Positions 10,159 through 18,705 of a stretch of DNA of 64,000 bases are shown piece by piece; within the stretch, counting starts at the first letter, position 1, and each line of letters opens with the position of its first letter. The position numbers and the translations under genes are program-made. The DNA is taken from NCBI GenBank assembly GCA_031551265.1, contig JAVBNU010000043.1:1-64000 (forward strand), in the 5' to 3' direction. The notes beneath the pieces were generated by a model. The model was not told where the DNA came from, made no database searches, and saw only the letters and a list, made by a program, of their open reading frames with translations. This DNA is from JAVBNU01 sp031551265 (lineage in GTDB: Bacteria; Cyanobacteriota; Vampirovibrionia; Gastranaerophilales; Gastranaerophilaceae).

Positions 10159-10824
10159 ATGACTAAAAATAAAAAAATATTAATGGTTACAACAAATGTT
10201 GAAAAAATAGATGAGCAAAATACGACAGGTGTTTGGCTCGAGGAATTCGCAGTACCATATATTACTTTCAAAAACGTAGGATATAAAGTGACGGTCGCCA
10301 GCCCTCTGGGTGGAGTTTCGCCAATTGATGAGAAAAGTTTTTCCTGCAGTAACCCTGACGAATGGGACATCGCGAAACAGGTTTTGGATTCGACAGAAAA
10401 ATTAGATGCTGTTGAGTACGAAGGATACGATGCAATTGTTATCCCGGGTGGGCATGGGCCGATGTTTGATCTGGCTGAATGCGAGAAATTGGGTGAAATA
10501 TTACAATATTTCTACAATCACAAAAAGCCAATAGGTGCGATATGTCACGGGCCGGCTGCTTTTATCACTGCTAAGAAAAACGATGGCAGCCCGTTAATTG
10601 AGGGTAAAAAAATTACTGCATTGACTAACAGAGAAGAACATATGTCACACAGTGACGAGCTTGTACCGTTTTCACTAGAAAATAAGCTGGTTGATTTAGG
10701 TGGATTATTTATCGTGAAAAAACCTCATAGCGTGAATGTTGTTGTTGACGATAGAATTGTCACGGCGCAAAATGCACAGTCAAGCTTGGCTTTTGCCGAT
10801 ACAATTTGGAAAATGCTAGGCTAA
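10159..10824 (+). CDS. DJ-1/PfpI family protein, Hsp31-like
   Basis: The 221-residue protein has the class I glutamine-amidotransferase-like fold of the DJ-1/PfpI superfamily. It shows the nucleophile elbow A-I-C-H-G-P (Cys129, His130), the I-P-G-G-H-G loop at 95-100 and an early Glu pair (28-29). Length and the G-V-W-L-E-E segment resemble the Hsp31/YDR533C branch, whose members act as glyoxalase III or holding chaperones. The exact substrate cannot be told from sequence. The gene ends in a 9-base convergent overlap with the endonuclease V homologue, with no visible terminator. Confidence 0.9.
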   Translation: MTKNKKILMVTTNVEKIDEQNTTGVWLEEFAVPYITFKNVGYKVTVASPLGGVSPIDEKSFSCSNPDEWDIAKQVLDSTEKLDAVEYEGYDAIVIPGGHGPMFDLAECEKLGEILQYFYNHKKPIGAICHGPAAFITAKKNDGSPLIEGKKITALTNREEHMSHSDELVPFSLENKLVDLGGLFIVKKPHSVNVVVDDRIVTAQNAQSSLAFADTIWKMLG

Positions 10825-11241
10825 ATAATTTGGACATTGGCGTTTTGTCCATTTATACCAGTTTGGCTTTTGTTTAAGCTTTTCTAGAATGCGATCGCGC
10901 GATAGTGCGATTTCTTCTTCACTAAATTCATAATATTTTTCTGAATTATACAAACTCGCATGTATGCTTTTTCCCATTTGTTCGGGTGAAAATGGCGTAT
11001 TCTCTATAAAGCCGCGATATTTTAATTCATCGTATATTTGGCTGTAACGATTAAATAAAAAAATGATTTTATTGTAGAAAAATCTTACATGTCCTTGTCC
11101 TAGTCTGTAATTTCGTGGGATATCATTATTTTTAGCTTTACAGTTAATGACAGCATTTACAATTCTGGGTAATTCTCTATATTCAGCTAATAAATGCTGG
11201 TCAGAGAGTTCTTCAACAGGTATTAAGTTTATTCTTGTCAT
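10816..11241 (-). CDS. denV: Pyrimidine dimer DNA glycosylase (T4 endonuclease V homologue)
   Basis: The 141-residue protein aligns along its whole length with phage T4 DenV. Met removal would expose Thr2, the catalytic N-terminal amine in T4. The M-T-R-I-N-L start, the D-Q-H-L-x-A-E-Y-R-E-L-P-R block holding the catalytic Glu (Glu23 in T4), the G-x-G-H-V-x-F-F-Y segment and the C-terminal K-P-x-W-Y-K-W are all present. It would cut cyclobutane pyrimidine dimers by glycosylase/AP-lyase chemistry. No Shine-Dalgarno is seen, but a promoter lies immediately upstream. The family occurs in phages and sporadically in bacteria, so horizontal acquisition is likely; no other phage gene is nearby. Confidence 0.95.
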   Translation of the reverse strand: MTRINLIPVEELSDQHLLAEYRELPRIVNAVINCKAKNNDIPRNYRLGQGHVRFFYNKIIFLFNRYSQIYDELKYRGFIENTPFSPEQMGKSIHASLYNSEKYYEFSEEEIALSRDRILEKLKQKPNWYKWTKRQCPNYLA

Positions 11242-11247
11242 TGTTTT

Positions 11248-11277
11248 ATTTTAAATCTAACTTATTTTTCGACAAGC
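11248..11277 (-). promoter_or_regulatory. Promoter of denV, probably leaderless transcript
   Basis: On the minus strand TTGTCG is followed after 16 bases by TAAAAT. The -10 box ends six bases before the ATG at 11241, so transcription would begin at or next to the start codon. There is no ribosome site, which agrees with a leaderless message. Confidence 0.5.
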
Positions 11278-11368
11278 TCTAAAAGATTAATAAAAAAATA
11301 AATATATTTCTAGCAATTTTTTTTATGTTTGGTTTTATAACATGTATGAAAAACTAAAGAGTGCAAAA

Positions 11369-12265
11369 ATGATAACAAAAATTCTATCATATGTCGGCTA
11401 TACACGTCCGACCGTGACTAATACTCCAAAGACACCGCAGCAGGCGCCTGAGGCTGATACATATGAGCCTCAAGCAGCTGTTCCACTGCCCCGCGCTACT
11501 TATCACATAAACCGTTCGTTCCGTTCTACACCTGAGGTGGTGTTTGATTCTACAAAAGATATTTTTTTAGATAAAAATGGCTCAGGAGACAAGATACTAA
11601 CCAACGGGAGTATAAATGTAGAAAATTGCACTTATAATGGTAATTTAGAAACAATGTTCGGTGAAATTTTTGTACATAATTGCCCGGCACTGAAAGGTAA
11701 TTTGGCCAACTCATCAGGCAATATTAATATTGATAATTCAAAAATAACCGGCAATATTGAGAATGCGATGGGTTATATAAAAATAACAGGTAATTCTACG
11801 ATAGATGGAAATATAAAAAACGAAACCGGTTTTATTGATATTGACAATTCTCGTATAAATAACGGTGATGTGACGGTTGCAGGTGATGAATCAATTTTGT
11901 TCAAAAATAAATCACATTTAGGCGAAAATGCCACTATCGTCGGTGCAAATGTGGTTGTCAAAAATTCGACAGCCGATGGTCAAATAAAAGCTAAGAAATT
12001 AAAACTTGTAGATAGTATAATTAATAACGAGTTGCAAATCGATACCACGGGGTTGAGTCTTGAAGGTGAAAATAAGATTAAAAAGCTAATTTTTGCGGAT
12101 AATCATCCTGATAAAGATTCGATTCTAATTTACAAATTACCAGCCGGCTGCAAATTGGAGACAATCATCGAGTTTGATTCCGATTATGAGGGCACGTTAT
12201 TAATTGAAGAAGGCGCTGAATTTAACGGTCAAATTATCAACGGTCAAATCGAAAAAAATAGTTAA
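11369..12265 (+). CDS. Beta-solenoid-like protein (paralogue A)
   Basis: I chose ATG 11369 (298 residues). Its start M-I-T-K-I-x-S-Y lines up with M-S-M-K-I-H-S-Y of the next gene, an AAAGAG tract precedes it, and a TATAAC box at 11336 sits too close to the alternative ATG at 11342 (307 residues). After a ~55-residue Pro/Thr-rich leader come short strand repeats (N-G-x-I-x-[I/V], G-N-I-x-N, G-x-I-x-I-x-x-S), typical of a right-handed beta-solenoid similar in style to bactofilin or adhesin fibres. The last ~40 residues (F-D-x-x-x-x-G-x-[L/V]-x-I-E-x-G-A) match the neighbour. There is no signal peptide. Function unknown. Confidence 0.75.
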   Translation: MITKILSYVGYTRPTVTNTPKTPQQAPEADTYEPQAAVPLPRATYHINRSFRSTPEVVFDSTKDIFLDKNGSGDKILTNGSINVENCTYNGNLETMFGEIFVHNCPALKGNLANSSGNINIDNSKITGNIENAMGYIKITGNSTIDGNIKNETGFIDIDNSRINNGDVTVAGDESILFKNKSHLGENATIVGANVVVKNSTADGQIKAKKLKLVDSIINNELQIDTTGLSLEGENKIKKLIFADNHPDKDSILIYKLPAGCKLETIIEFDSDYEGTLLIEEGAEFNGQIINGQIEKNS

Positions 12266-12283
12266 GGGAATTAGAATATAAAA

Positions 12284-13063
12284 ATGAGTATGAAAATTCA
12301 CTCGTATAGACAAAATAATTATAATTTATGCAACAACTACCAGCTGAGCAAAGCAAGCCGGCTGGCGCAAGACTGCTATGTCGCTTTTAAAGCTGATAGT
12401 TCTGAGGTTGTCAACAGCAAGTATACTTCTATTGAGACTGACTCAAAAAATATAGATATATCAGGCTTGTTCGGGCATGTTAAGTCAAAAAGCGGTAATA
12501 TAGATATCGCTGACGATTCTATGGTGTATAGTTACGTCAGTACCGACTCAGGCGAAATCAATCTGACCACCGGCACAGCCGTTCAGAACTACGTCAGCAC
12601 AGAAAGCGGTAACATAAATTTGACAGATCGCGTGTCTGTAAGTAATTATATCAAATCGAAAACCGGCAATATAACTGTTGTTAACGCGATTGTTACGGGC
12701 GATATTGAAACAAATAATAAAATCACATTGAACAATAGTACATGTTGGGGCACTATTACGGCATATACAGATAAGTTAGAATTGAATGGGAAAAATAAAA
12801 TCGGTAATGTAAAGATTAAAGATAAAAAAGGCTTTTTTGCGATAAAATCTGTTGAGCCGAAATTTATTGTACCAGCTGGTACAACTGTTGAGGGCAGCAT
12901 AATTTTTGATACAAAATTGCCGGGCAAAGTTGTCATTGAAGATGGTGCAAGTTTAAAAGGTAAAATAGTAAACGGTATGTGTAATCATTACTTCCCGCGC
13001 AATACGGAGGTTTTAGTTGAAATATTGGCTCATATGATTAGTTCTGCTGATAAAAAGAAATAA
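12284..13063 (+). CDS. Beta-solenoid-like protein (paralogue B) with DC[FY] leader
   Basis: The 259-residue protein follows paralogue A by 18 bases and shares its body: short repeats such as S-x-[S/T]-G-[N/E]-I-[D/N]-[I/L] between residues ~45 and 130, and a C-terminal cap with I-x-F-D-T, V-I-E-D-G-A and G-K-I-V-N-G. The N-terminus differs. It carries S-x-R-L-x-x-D-C-Y-V-A-F-K-A at residues 25-37, a leader that also occurs in the unrelated proteins at 36726 and 41899. AAGGG lies about 15 bases upstream of the ATG; a second ATG six bases on is an alternative. A terminator follows directly. Function unknown. Confidence 0.8.
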   Translation: MSMKIHSYRQNNYNLCNNYQLSKASRLAQDCYVAFKADSSEVVNSKYTSIETDSKNIDISGLFGHVKSKSGNIDIADDSMVYSYVSTDSGEINLTTGTAVQNYVSTESGNINLTDRVSVSNYIKSKTGNITVVNAIVTGDIETNNKITLNNSTCWGTITAYTDKLELNGKNKIGNVKIKDKKGFFAIKSVEPKFIVPAGTTVEGSIIFDTKLPGKVVIEDGASLKGKIVNGMCNHYFPRNTEVLVEILAHMISSADKKK

Positions 13064-13064
13064 A

Positions 13065-13096
13065 AGAAGAGGCCGATAAAAATCAGCCTCTTTTGA
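13065..13096. terminator. Bidirectional terminator between convergent genes
   Basis: AAGAGGC (13067-13073) pairs with GCCTCTT (13086-13092), with three further pairs inside after a mismatch. It is flanked by A and T runs, so it can end transcription from both the solenoid gene and the convergent secreted-protein gene. Confidence 0.8.
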
Positions 13097-13127
13097 GTAT
13101 TTATCCGATTCGATATAGTATTTTAGC

Positions 13128-13793
13128 TTAGAAACCGCGGAAGAAGCCACGAATGGTGGAAGCAGTACCTACTGCGCTGTTGACCGTGCGGAACGTATCA
13201 CGTACCGTGTAATTTGTATCTCTTATTGCAGCTTTATCGTTAGCTTTTTCCTGACGCTCAACGTTATTGATTGCCAAATCAGTTCTTCTCAAATTAAGTT
13301 CACGTGCTTTTGCTTCCATTTGAGCGTGATATGGGTCTGCAAATACGGGTGAACCCATCGCTTGTGCCTGTGCTTGAGGATAACTTGGCTGCTGAACATA
13401 GCCTTGCTGCGTGTATCCTTGCTGTACGTAATTTGTCGGAACCATGCCAGGCTGTTGATAATTTACAGGAACCGTTCTCTGCTGTTGGTAATAAGGTTGT
13501 GCCTGTGGCATTGGTTGCACATACCCGCTTCCTGCGACTGTAGGGTAAACAACTGCGGTCGGCATGCCTGTTTGCGCCTGTTTCAGCTGAGTCGCATAGA
13601 CTTCATCAGGGTTTTTTGCATAGCCTTGCGTAGTTGAGGTTGAGGTGTCAAAATTCAAGTCATGATTGTTGCGATACCACCAATAATAGTCGCCATGGCC
13701 TGTAGTGTAGCCGCCGTTACCTGCTTCTGCTGCCATAGGCGCAAATAATGCAAATAAAAGCACAATACCCAAAAATACTTTTGAAAATTTCAT
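13128..13793 (-). CDS. Secreted Gln/Pro/Tyr-rich protein
   Basis: The 221-residue product starts after AAAGGATATG with a textbook signal peptide (M-K-F-S-K, hydrophobic core, A-A-E-A near residue 25). A Gly/Tyr/Trp-rich stretch follows, then a low-complexity region of Q-Q-x-Y and Q-P repeats (about residues 75-150), then a charged helical segment and an F-R-G-F C-terminus. Low-complexity Gln/Pro/Tyr proteins are often envelope or extracellular structural components. I recognise no domain. It is monocistronic: the bidirectional terminator lies behind it and a 270-base divergent intergenic region lies ahead. Confidence 0.8.
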   Translation of the reverse strand: MKFSKVFLGIVLLFALFAPMAAEAGNGGYTTGHGDYYWWYRNNHDLNFDTSTSTTQGYAKNPDEVYATQLKQAQTGMPTAVVYPTVAGSGYVQPMPQAQPYYQQQRTVPVNYQQPGMVPTNYVQQGYTQQGYVQQPSYPQAQAQAMGSPVFADPYHAQMEAKARELNLRRTDLAINNVERQEKANDKAAIRDTNYTVRDTFRTVNSAVGTASTIRGFFRGF

Positions 13794-14001
13794 TTTTACA
13801 TATCCTTTCTTTTTCTTCCTATGTTGTTATAAAATCGTTTATAAATTCTCAACACTTTTCACAAAACAATGTTTTATTGCTTTACACTTTCAATATCGTC
13901 ATTCTTTCTCATAAACTTTAGGATATTTTCGAATCTTGTAACAAAGTTTAACAATAGCGATGGAAAAGCTGATAAATAAAGAAAAAATGTAGAAGCTATT
14001 G

Positions 14002-14031
14002 TTTACAAAACTATGAAAGTGTTGATATAAT
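14002..14031 (+). promoter_or_regulatory. Sigma-70-type promoter of the DUF4013-like pair
   Basis: TTTACA at 14002-14007 and a consensus TATAAT at 14026-14031 are 18 bases apart. The ATG of the membrane-protein gene lies 35 bases downstream with GAGGA before it. Confidence 0.65.
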
Positions 14032-14065
14032 CAAGTAAGTAATAACCGAGTAAGAGGATAATACG

Positions 14066-14935
14066 ATGGATGCACTGTCTTTTGCGTTTAAAAAAACACC
14101 GGGGTTGCTTAAAACAACGCTGTTGCTCACATTAACAGCCGTAGTTGTCGCCGGGATATATGTTTTTGGTGTTATGGGCGGCGTGTTTGGGCTTGCTGTC
14201 ACTGCTTCTAAGGAAATGCCTGTATTTGGGATATTTTTTGGAATGCTGATGTTGTTGACTATCTTACTTTGTTTTTTGATAATGGTAGGAATGGGAGGCT
14301 TTTTTGTTGTGACTTTGAACAACTTTCTCAGGAATATTGAAAATCCTTTTCCTAAAGTGGGTGGAAACATTGGCTTGATGCTGTCACGTGGTATAAAATT
14401 GATGGGGATTTTTGCCATATACTTATTGCCGGCGATTGTAGTTATGATAATAGGCGAAACGATGGCTGAGAAAACTCATCAGCTTTCTGTTATTGCAGCA
14501 CAGCTATTTGCGTTGTTGTGGTATATTCCGGTGTTTGTTATTTTACCTGCAATATTGGTGAAACTCGCAATTTCAGGCAAATTTTTGGATAGTTTAAATC
14601 TATTTAAAATTATTGATTTTATCAAAGCCGATGCAAAAAAATATTTTCAAACGCTTGCTTATTTGTTTTTGTTATTTATAGGGTATATCTCGTTGTACAC
14701 GGCAATTCTTGTCCCTATCTATATAATAATGATTGTGGCAGGTGTTTGCATAGGGATGTTCTCTGCGTCCGGCGTGAGTGCTCTATCTTTAGCTATCATT
14801 GTTGGCGGAGTTGTCATTGTTATTTTGGTATTACTTTTGTGCGTGCTGTTAACATTGTTGCAAATTTATTATCAAATCATATCCTTGAAAGTCATTGCGT
14901 ATTATTATAGAATAGGACAAAATAACGTAACTTAA
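14066..14935 (+). CDS. Multi-pass membrane protein, DUF4013-like
   Basis: The 289-residue protein has about six membrane helices. A segment after helix 2 (N-N-F-L-R-N..N-P-F-P, then a G-x-K-L helix) resembles the DUF4013 family of uncharacterised bacterial and archaeal membrane proteins; this assignment is from pattern only. The next gene encodes a shorter protein with the same segment (M-P-F-P..N-G-L-K-L-T-G) and overall layout, so they look like a tandem pair that could form a heteromeric membrane complex. Twenty-five bases separate the two. No catalytic motif is visible. Confidence 0.75.
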   Translation: MDALSFAFKKTPGLLKTTLLLTLTAVVVAGIYVFGVMGGVFGLAVTASKEMPVFGIFFGMLMLLTILLCFLIMVGMGGFFVVTLNNFLRNIENPFPKVGGNIGLMLSRGIKLMGIFAIYLLPAIVVMIIGETMAEKTHQLSVIAAQLFALLWYIPVFVILPAILVKLAISGKFLDSLNLFKIIDFIKADAKKYFQTLAYLFLLFIGYISLYTAILVPIYIIMIVAGVCIGMFSASGVSALSLAIIVGGVVIVILVLLLCVLLTLLQIYYQIISLKVIAYYYRIGQNNVT

Positions 14936-14960
14936 ATTTATTTATATAGGAGTAAAAATT

Positions 14961-15731
14961 ATGGAATCAATAAAAAACGCGATTGCCGCATTACACAATG
15001 CGCCCGAGTTTAAGAAAAATTTTCTTATAATGACGGGAGTCGGAATTCTTGGAGCTTTGTTGAGTGCTGTTTGCCTGAACATCATTGTTTCAATTTTTAT
15101 GTTGGGCTTTTATATGATGATGCTAATCAGCTTGATGAAAAAAGAACAAATGCCTTTCCCTGTGATTGATAAGGAGATACAGCCAATTTTGATAAATGGG
15201 TTGAAGCTGACAGGAACGTCTTTGATTTATAGTTTTGTGATTTCTATTGTTATAGTGCCGCTTACATTTATTGCGATGTTCCTATCGGTCTTTACGCTGG
15301 GCATACCAATGTTTTTACTTGCGATACTGTTGGTCGCTGTCACTATTTTATTTATGTACATTTGGATAGCAATTTTATTGAGATTTGCTGTTAATCAGGA
15401 TTTTGTAGAGACTTTAAATCTAAAAAGCATATGGGCTTTCATCCAAAAAGACAAAGAAAGATTCAACAAACTGTTTGTAGATTCATTGATATTGTATGTA
15501 TTGGTGACGGTAGTAGTTGTTTTGGCGATTGCAGCAGCAGCGATTCTTTCTTTTGTCCTTGCATTTATTTTACAAAAGGTCGCATTCTTGCTGGTGTTGG
15601 CATATATTGTGCTCTATTCGATTGTAGGAATTGCTACAATGCTGTTTATGATATGGGCAATGTTCGTATGGCAGTACATGATTGCCGGTTATTATAAAAT
15701 TGAGGATGTTGAAGCTTTAATGGCACAATAA
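14961..15731 (+). CDS. Multi-pass membrane protein, DUF4013-like (second copy)
   Basis: The 256-residue protein has a strong ribosome site (TAGGAG) and about five or six hydrophobic segments. It shares the M-P-F-P / I-x-x-G-L-K-L segment and the E-T-L-N-L motif before an amphipathic stretch (F-L-D-S-L-N-L in the upstream copy) with its neighbour. It is the second gene of a two-gene unit. No enzymatic motif is seen, and membrane remodelling or transport support is only a guess. Confidence 0.75.
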   Translation: MESIKNAIAALHNAPEFKKNFLIMTGVGILGALLSAVCLNIIVSIFMLGFYMMMLISLMKKEQMPFPVIDKEIQPILINGLKLTGTSLIYSFVISIVIVPLTFIAMFLSVFTLGIPMFLLAILLVAVTILFMYIWIAILLRFAVNQDFVETLNLKSIWAFIQKDKERFNKLFVDSLILYVLVTVVVVLAIAAAAILSFVLAFILQKVAFLLVLAYIVLYSIVGIATMLFMIWAMFVWQYMIAGYYKIEDVEALMAQ

Positions 15732-15803
15732 CTATCTGAATAAATTATTCGCTTGTTAGTGGGTTTGAGCCCAATAGCATTGAATTTTATCTCAAAACAT
15801 GGA

Positions 15804-15926
15804 CATGGTGTCTTTGCGAGCGAACGTAGTGAGCGCGGCAAACCAGTTTTATAGACTGGATTGCCACGACTTCTCGCGAAGCCTCACCCCTACCCTCTCC
15901 CGCACAGGGGAGAGGGAGCTTTTTTC
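15804..15926. repeat. Composite intergenic palindromic repeat with terminator-like hairpin
   Basis: The 309-base gap between 15731 and cstA holds no gene. It contains two elements of families I know as dispersed intergenic repeats in many bacteria. One is a GCGAGCGAACGTAGTGAGCG element with a CCAGT..ACTGG hairpin and GGATTGCC tail (15811-15867). The other is a CCCTCTCCC/GGGAGAGGG hairpin (15893-15901 with 15908-15916) followed by CTTTTTTCTT, which can act as a terminator for the upstream membrane-protein genes. Confidence 0.7.
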
Positions 15927-15989
15927 TTAAAAATCATGTACTAGTTACATGACATGTACAGCAATGACACGGTGCGAGCAGCATTTTTA

Positions 15990-16018
15990 TTGAGTTTTTA
16001 CCTCTAATATGTTTTAAT
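15990..16018 (+). promoter_or_regulatory. Promoter of cstA
   Basis: TTGAGT (15990-15995) and TTTAAT (16013-16018) are spaced by 17 bases, about 20 bases ahead of a strong GGAGGGAG ribosome site and the ATG. Weak-to-fair match to a sigma-70 promoter. Confidence 0.4.
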
Positions 16019-16040
16019 AATAAGTAACGGAGGGAGAAGT

Positions 16041-17681
16041 ATGAGTGCATTGTTGATTTTAGCTGTAGCTATAACAGTATTATTAGTCGGATATTTCGTC
16101 TATGGAAAATATTTGGAAAAAGCTTGGCAAGTTGACTCTAATGCAACAACTCCGGCACATACTATGGAAGATGGCGTGGATTATGTGCCAACCCGCAAAG
16201 AAATAGTTTTTGGCCATCATTTTGCGTCTGTAGCCGGCGCAAGCCCGATTAACGGTCCGATTTTAGCAGCAGGGTTCGGCTGGGTGCCAATTTTGCTGTG
16301 GATTTTATTCGGCAGCGTTTTTATGGGGGCAGTACAGGATTTTGCGGCTCTTTATGCTTCGGTTAAAAACGAGGGTAAATCTATCGGATATGTAATCGAG
16401 TTATATATGGGTAAACTCGGCAAAAATCTTTTTCTTATATTTATTTGGGTTTTATCGACTCTTGTCATAGCTGCGTTTTCGGATATTATTGCTGATACAT
16501 TTAATGGCTTTAATGTTGATAATTCATTAAACCCTGCAGGCGGCGCAACAGCGCTTACGTCCTCACTTTTTATTATTTTGGCGGTGGTGTTTGGCTATAC
16601 AGTTTATAAACTAAAAACAAGCTTTTTCTGGTCATCTGTCATTGGTATTGCGTTTCTGGTTGCGTGCATGGTGATAGGGCTTTCGTTCCCTGTTTATTTG
16701 CCAAAAATGATTTGGCTATATCTTATTTTTATGTATATCCTTGTAGCAGCTACTTTGCCTGTTTGGCTACTTTTACAGCCGCGTGATTATTTAAACTCCT
16801 TTTTATTGTACGGTATGATGATTATGGCAGTTGTCGGTATTGCATATGCAAACCCGACCATTAACATGCCGGCGTTTACCGGGTTTGTTGTGGATGGACA
16901 ATTTTTATTTCCGATACTGTTTATAACTGTTGCTTGTGGGGCAATTTCAGGCTTTCATGCTTTGATAGCATCTGGTACAACTTCAAAACAAATAAATAAC
17001 GAACGTGATATAAAATTTGTTTCAATGGGCAGTATGTTAGTTGAGGCATTGCTTGCGGTGCTGTCGTTGGTTTGTGTCGCGTCATTATTCGTCAATGGCA
17101 AAATGCCTGCCGGCTCGCCGCCCGTCATTTTTGCAAACGCAATAGCAGGATTTTTAGCATTATTAAAAATACCAACTTCAATTTCGTACACATTTGTGAC
17201 TTTAGCGATTTCGGCGTTCGCGCTGACCTCTGTCGATACGATTACACGTGTTGGGCGAATGGCGTTTCAGGAATTGTTTATAAAAAATAAATTTCTGACG
17301 AATAAATATGTAGCGACTATTTTTACCCTAATATTATCTTGGATACTGGTTGCTGCAGGATACAAAAAAATCTGGACGTTATTTGGCTCTGCGAATCAGC
17401 TGCTCGCTGCGCTTGTATTTGTTGCGATTGTCGTTTATTTTAAAAGAACTAACAAAAAGTACACTATGTTGTATTTCCCGATGGCATTTATGTTGGTTGT
17501 TACGATTACAGCTTTGAGTGTAGGTGTTTATAATTTAGTACAAAATATTTTGGCGAATGGTGTAGCGGCTTTTGCAACTAACGGATTGCAGCTTATTATT
17601 TCTATTCTGTTGATAGCTTTGGCGCTCGTAATCACCAGCTATGGTATCAGGACATTTTGCAAAAAAGAAGGCTGTATATAA
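16041..17681 (+). CDS. cstA: CstA-family carbon starvation / peptide-pyruvate transporter
   Basis: The 546-residue inner-membrane protein has more than a dozen hydrophobic segments. It shows the CstA signature near its start: Y-V-P-T-x-x-x-[I/V]-V-F-G-H-H-F-A-S-V-A-G-A-S-P-I-N-G-P. A C-terminal L-F-G-S-A-N-Q-L-L-A-A-L block is also present. E. coli CstA and BtsT are about 700 residues; this shorter form is common in anaerobes. The family imports pyruvate or peptides during carbon limitation. It starts with ATG after GGAGGGAG. Its stop codon abuts the stop of the convergent TPR gene with no bases between. Confidence 0.93.
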   Translation: MSALLILAVAITVLLVGYFVYGKYLEKAWQVDSNATTPAHTMEDGVDYVPTRKEIVFGHHFASVAGASPINGPILAAGFGWVPILLWILFGSVFMGAVQDFAALYASVKNEGKSIGYVIELYMGKLGKNLFLIFIWVLSTLVIAAFSDIIADTFNGFNVDNSLNPAGGATALTSSLFIILAVVFGYTVYKLKTSFFWSSVIGIAFLVACMVIGLSFPVYLPKMIWLYLIFMYILVAATLPVWLLLQPRDYLNSFLLYGMMIMAVVGIAYANPTINMPAFTGFVVDGQFLFPILFITVACGAISGFHALIASGTTSKQINNERDIKFVSMGSMLVEALLAVLSLVCVASLFVNGKMPAGSPPVIFANAIAGFLALLKIPTSISYTFVTLAISAFALTSVDTITRVGRMAFQELFIKNKFLTNKYVATIFTLILSWILVAAGYKKIWTLFGSANQLLAALVFVAIVVYFKRTNKKYTMLYFPMAFMLVVTITALSVGVYNLVQNILANGVAAFATNGLQLIISILLIALALVITSYGIRTFCKKEGCI

Positions 17682-18470
17682 TTATTTCTTATTTTCGTTT
17701 TTCTTGTCAGGTTCGGCGAGCCTTTTTGACTGTTCCTTCAAGTTTTTGCATTCATAAGACAGCTTATTGCAACGATGGTAGCTAACCATAATGTTTTTAT
17801 CTTTTTGATATAATTTGATACTTTTTTCATAATCAGAGACTGCACCGTCAGAGTCTTTCAAGTTTTTTTTGGTGTGTCCACGGTATTCATAAAATAAAGC
17901 CTGATTTGAGTTTAATTCAATTGCTTTATCGTAATCAAGCAATGCTTCGCTATATTTGGCTTCCTCAAAATGTCGATTCGCCATCTCAAAATAGAAAAAA
18001 GCGTTGTCTGGGCTGAGTGCAATCGCTTTATCGAAGTCAGCGATAGAGTCTTTGTATTTTTTGTTTAATTTTCCACGTTCAAAGTATAGCTTTGGGTTTT
18101 CGGGTGTTAGTTTGATTGCGTTATCAAAGTCTTTGAGTGCGGCTTTATAAATTTTATCATTGAGTATTTCGTACTGATGTTTTTCTCTGCGCTCACGCAA
18201 TGGCAGCAAGGACTTGTCTTTCATTCCGAATTCATAGAACATTTTTTGTTCATATAGATTTATTAATTTAACTCTAAGCTTTCCACGCTCAAAGTATTTT
18301 TCGGAGTCGGCGTGGTTTTTGTTAAGTTCGTGTGAGATTTTAGTGATTTTTTCACTGTAATTTTGAATTTCGCCTTCAATATCTATATCGTCCAGCTCAA
18401 CAACTTTTGCAAATGCGATAGAGCTTGCAAACAGACAAATACAGGTTATTGTGATAATCTTTTTCAGCAT
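17682..18470 (-). CDS. Secreted TPR protein
   Basis: I place the start at ATG 18470 because GAGGA lies six bases upstream and the product then begins with a normal signal peptide (M-L-K-K-I-I, hydrophobic core, S-I-A-F-A-K). A longer frame to 18557 would bury that signal. The 262-residue protein has a coiled N-terminal part and about four TPR units (A-L-K-D-F-D-N-A-I, S-I-A-D-F-D-K-A-I, A-L-L-D-Y-D-K-A-I, A-V-S-D-Y-E-K-S-I), ending in a Lys-rich tail. It is probably a periplasmic scaffold of unknown partner, similar in style to the TPR protein at 9208 but not a close copy. Confidence 0.85.
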   Translation of the reverse strand: MLKKIITITCICLFASSIAFAKVVELDDIDIEGEIQNYSEKITKISHELNKNHADSEKYFERGKLRVKLINLYEQKMFYEFGMKDKSLLPLRERREKHQYEILNDKIYKAALKDFDNAIKLTPENPKLYFERGKLNKKYKDSIADFDKAIALSPDNAFFYFEMANRHFEEAKYSEALLDYDKAIELNSNQALFYEYRGHTKKNLKDSDGAVSDYEKSIKLYQKDKNIMVSYHRCNKLSYECKNLKEQSKRLAEPDKKNENKK

Positions 18471-18705
18471 AAAAATCCTCTTGACAGATTCTATTATAAC
18501 GTCCTGAAAACGTAAAAAGCAATAATCACTTTGTAGCAATTTATTCAAATAAAGCATAAAAAAGAATTATTATTAATAATTTGTCCTTAATGTCGAGAGT
18601 AATGGCTACTGTGGCTAAGTAGAATACTTTACAAGCATGATATAGTGTCGGTGTGTATTTCCAGCCATGAGAGAAATACGTATTTATACTTAAGGAGTAA
18701 TGACC

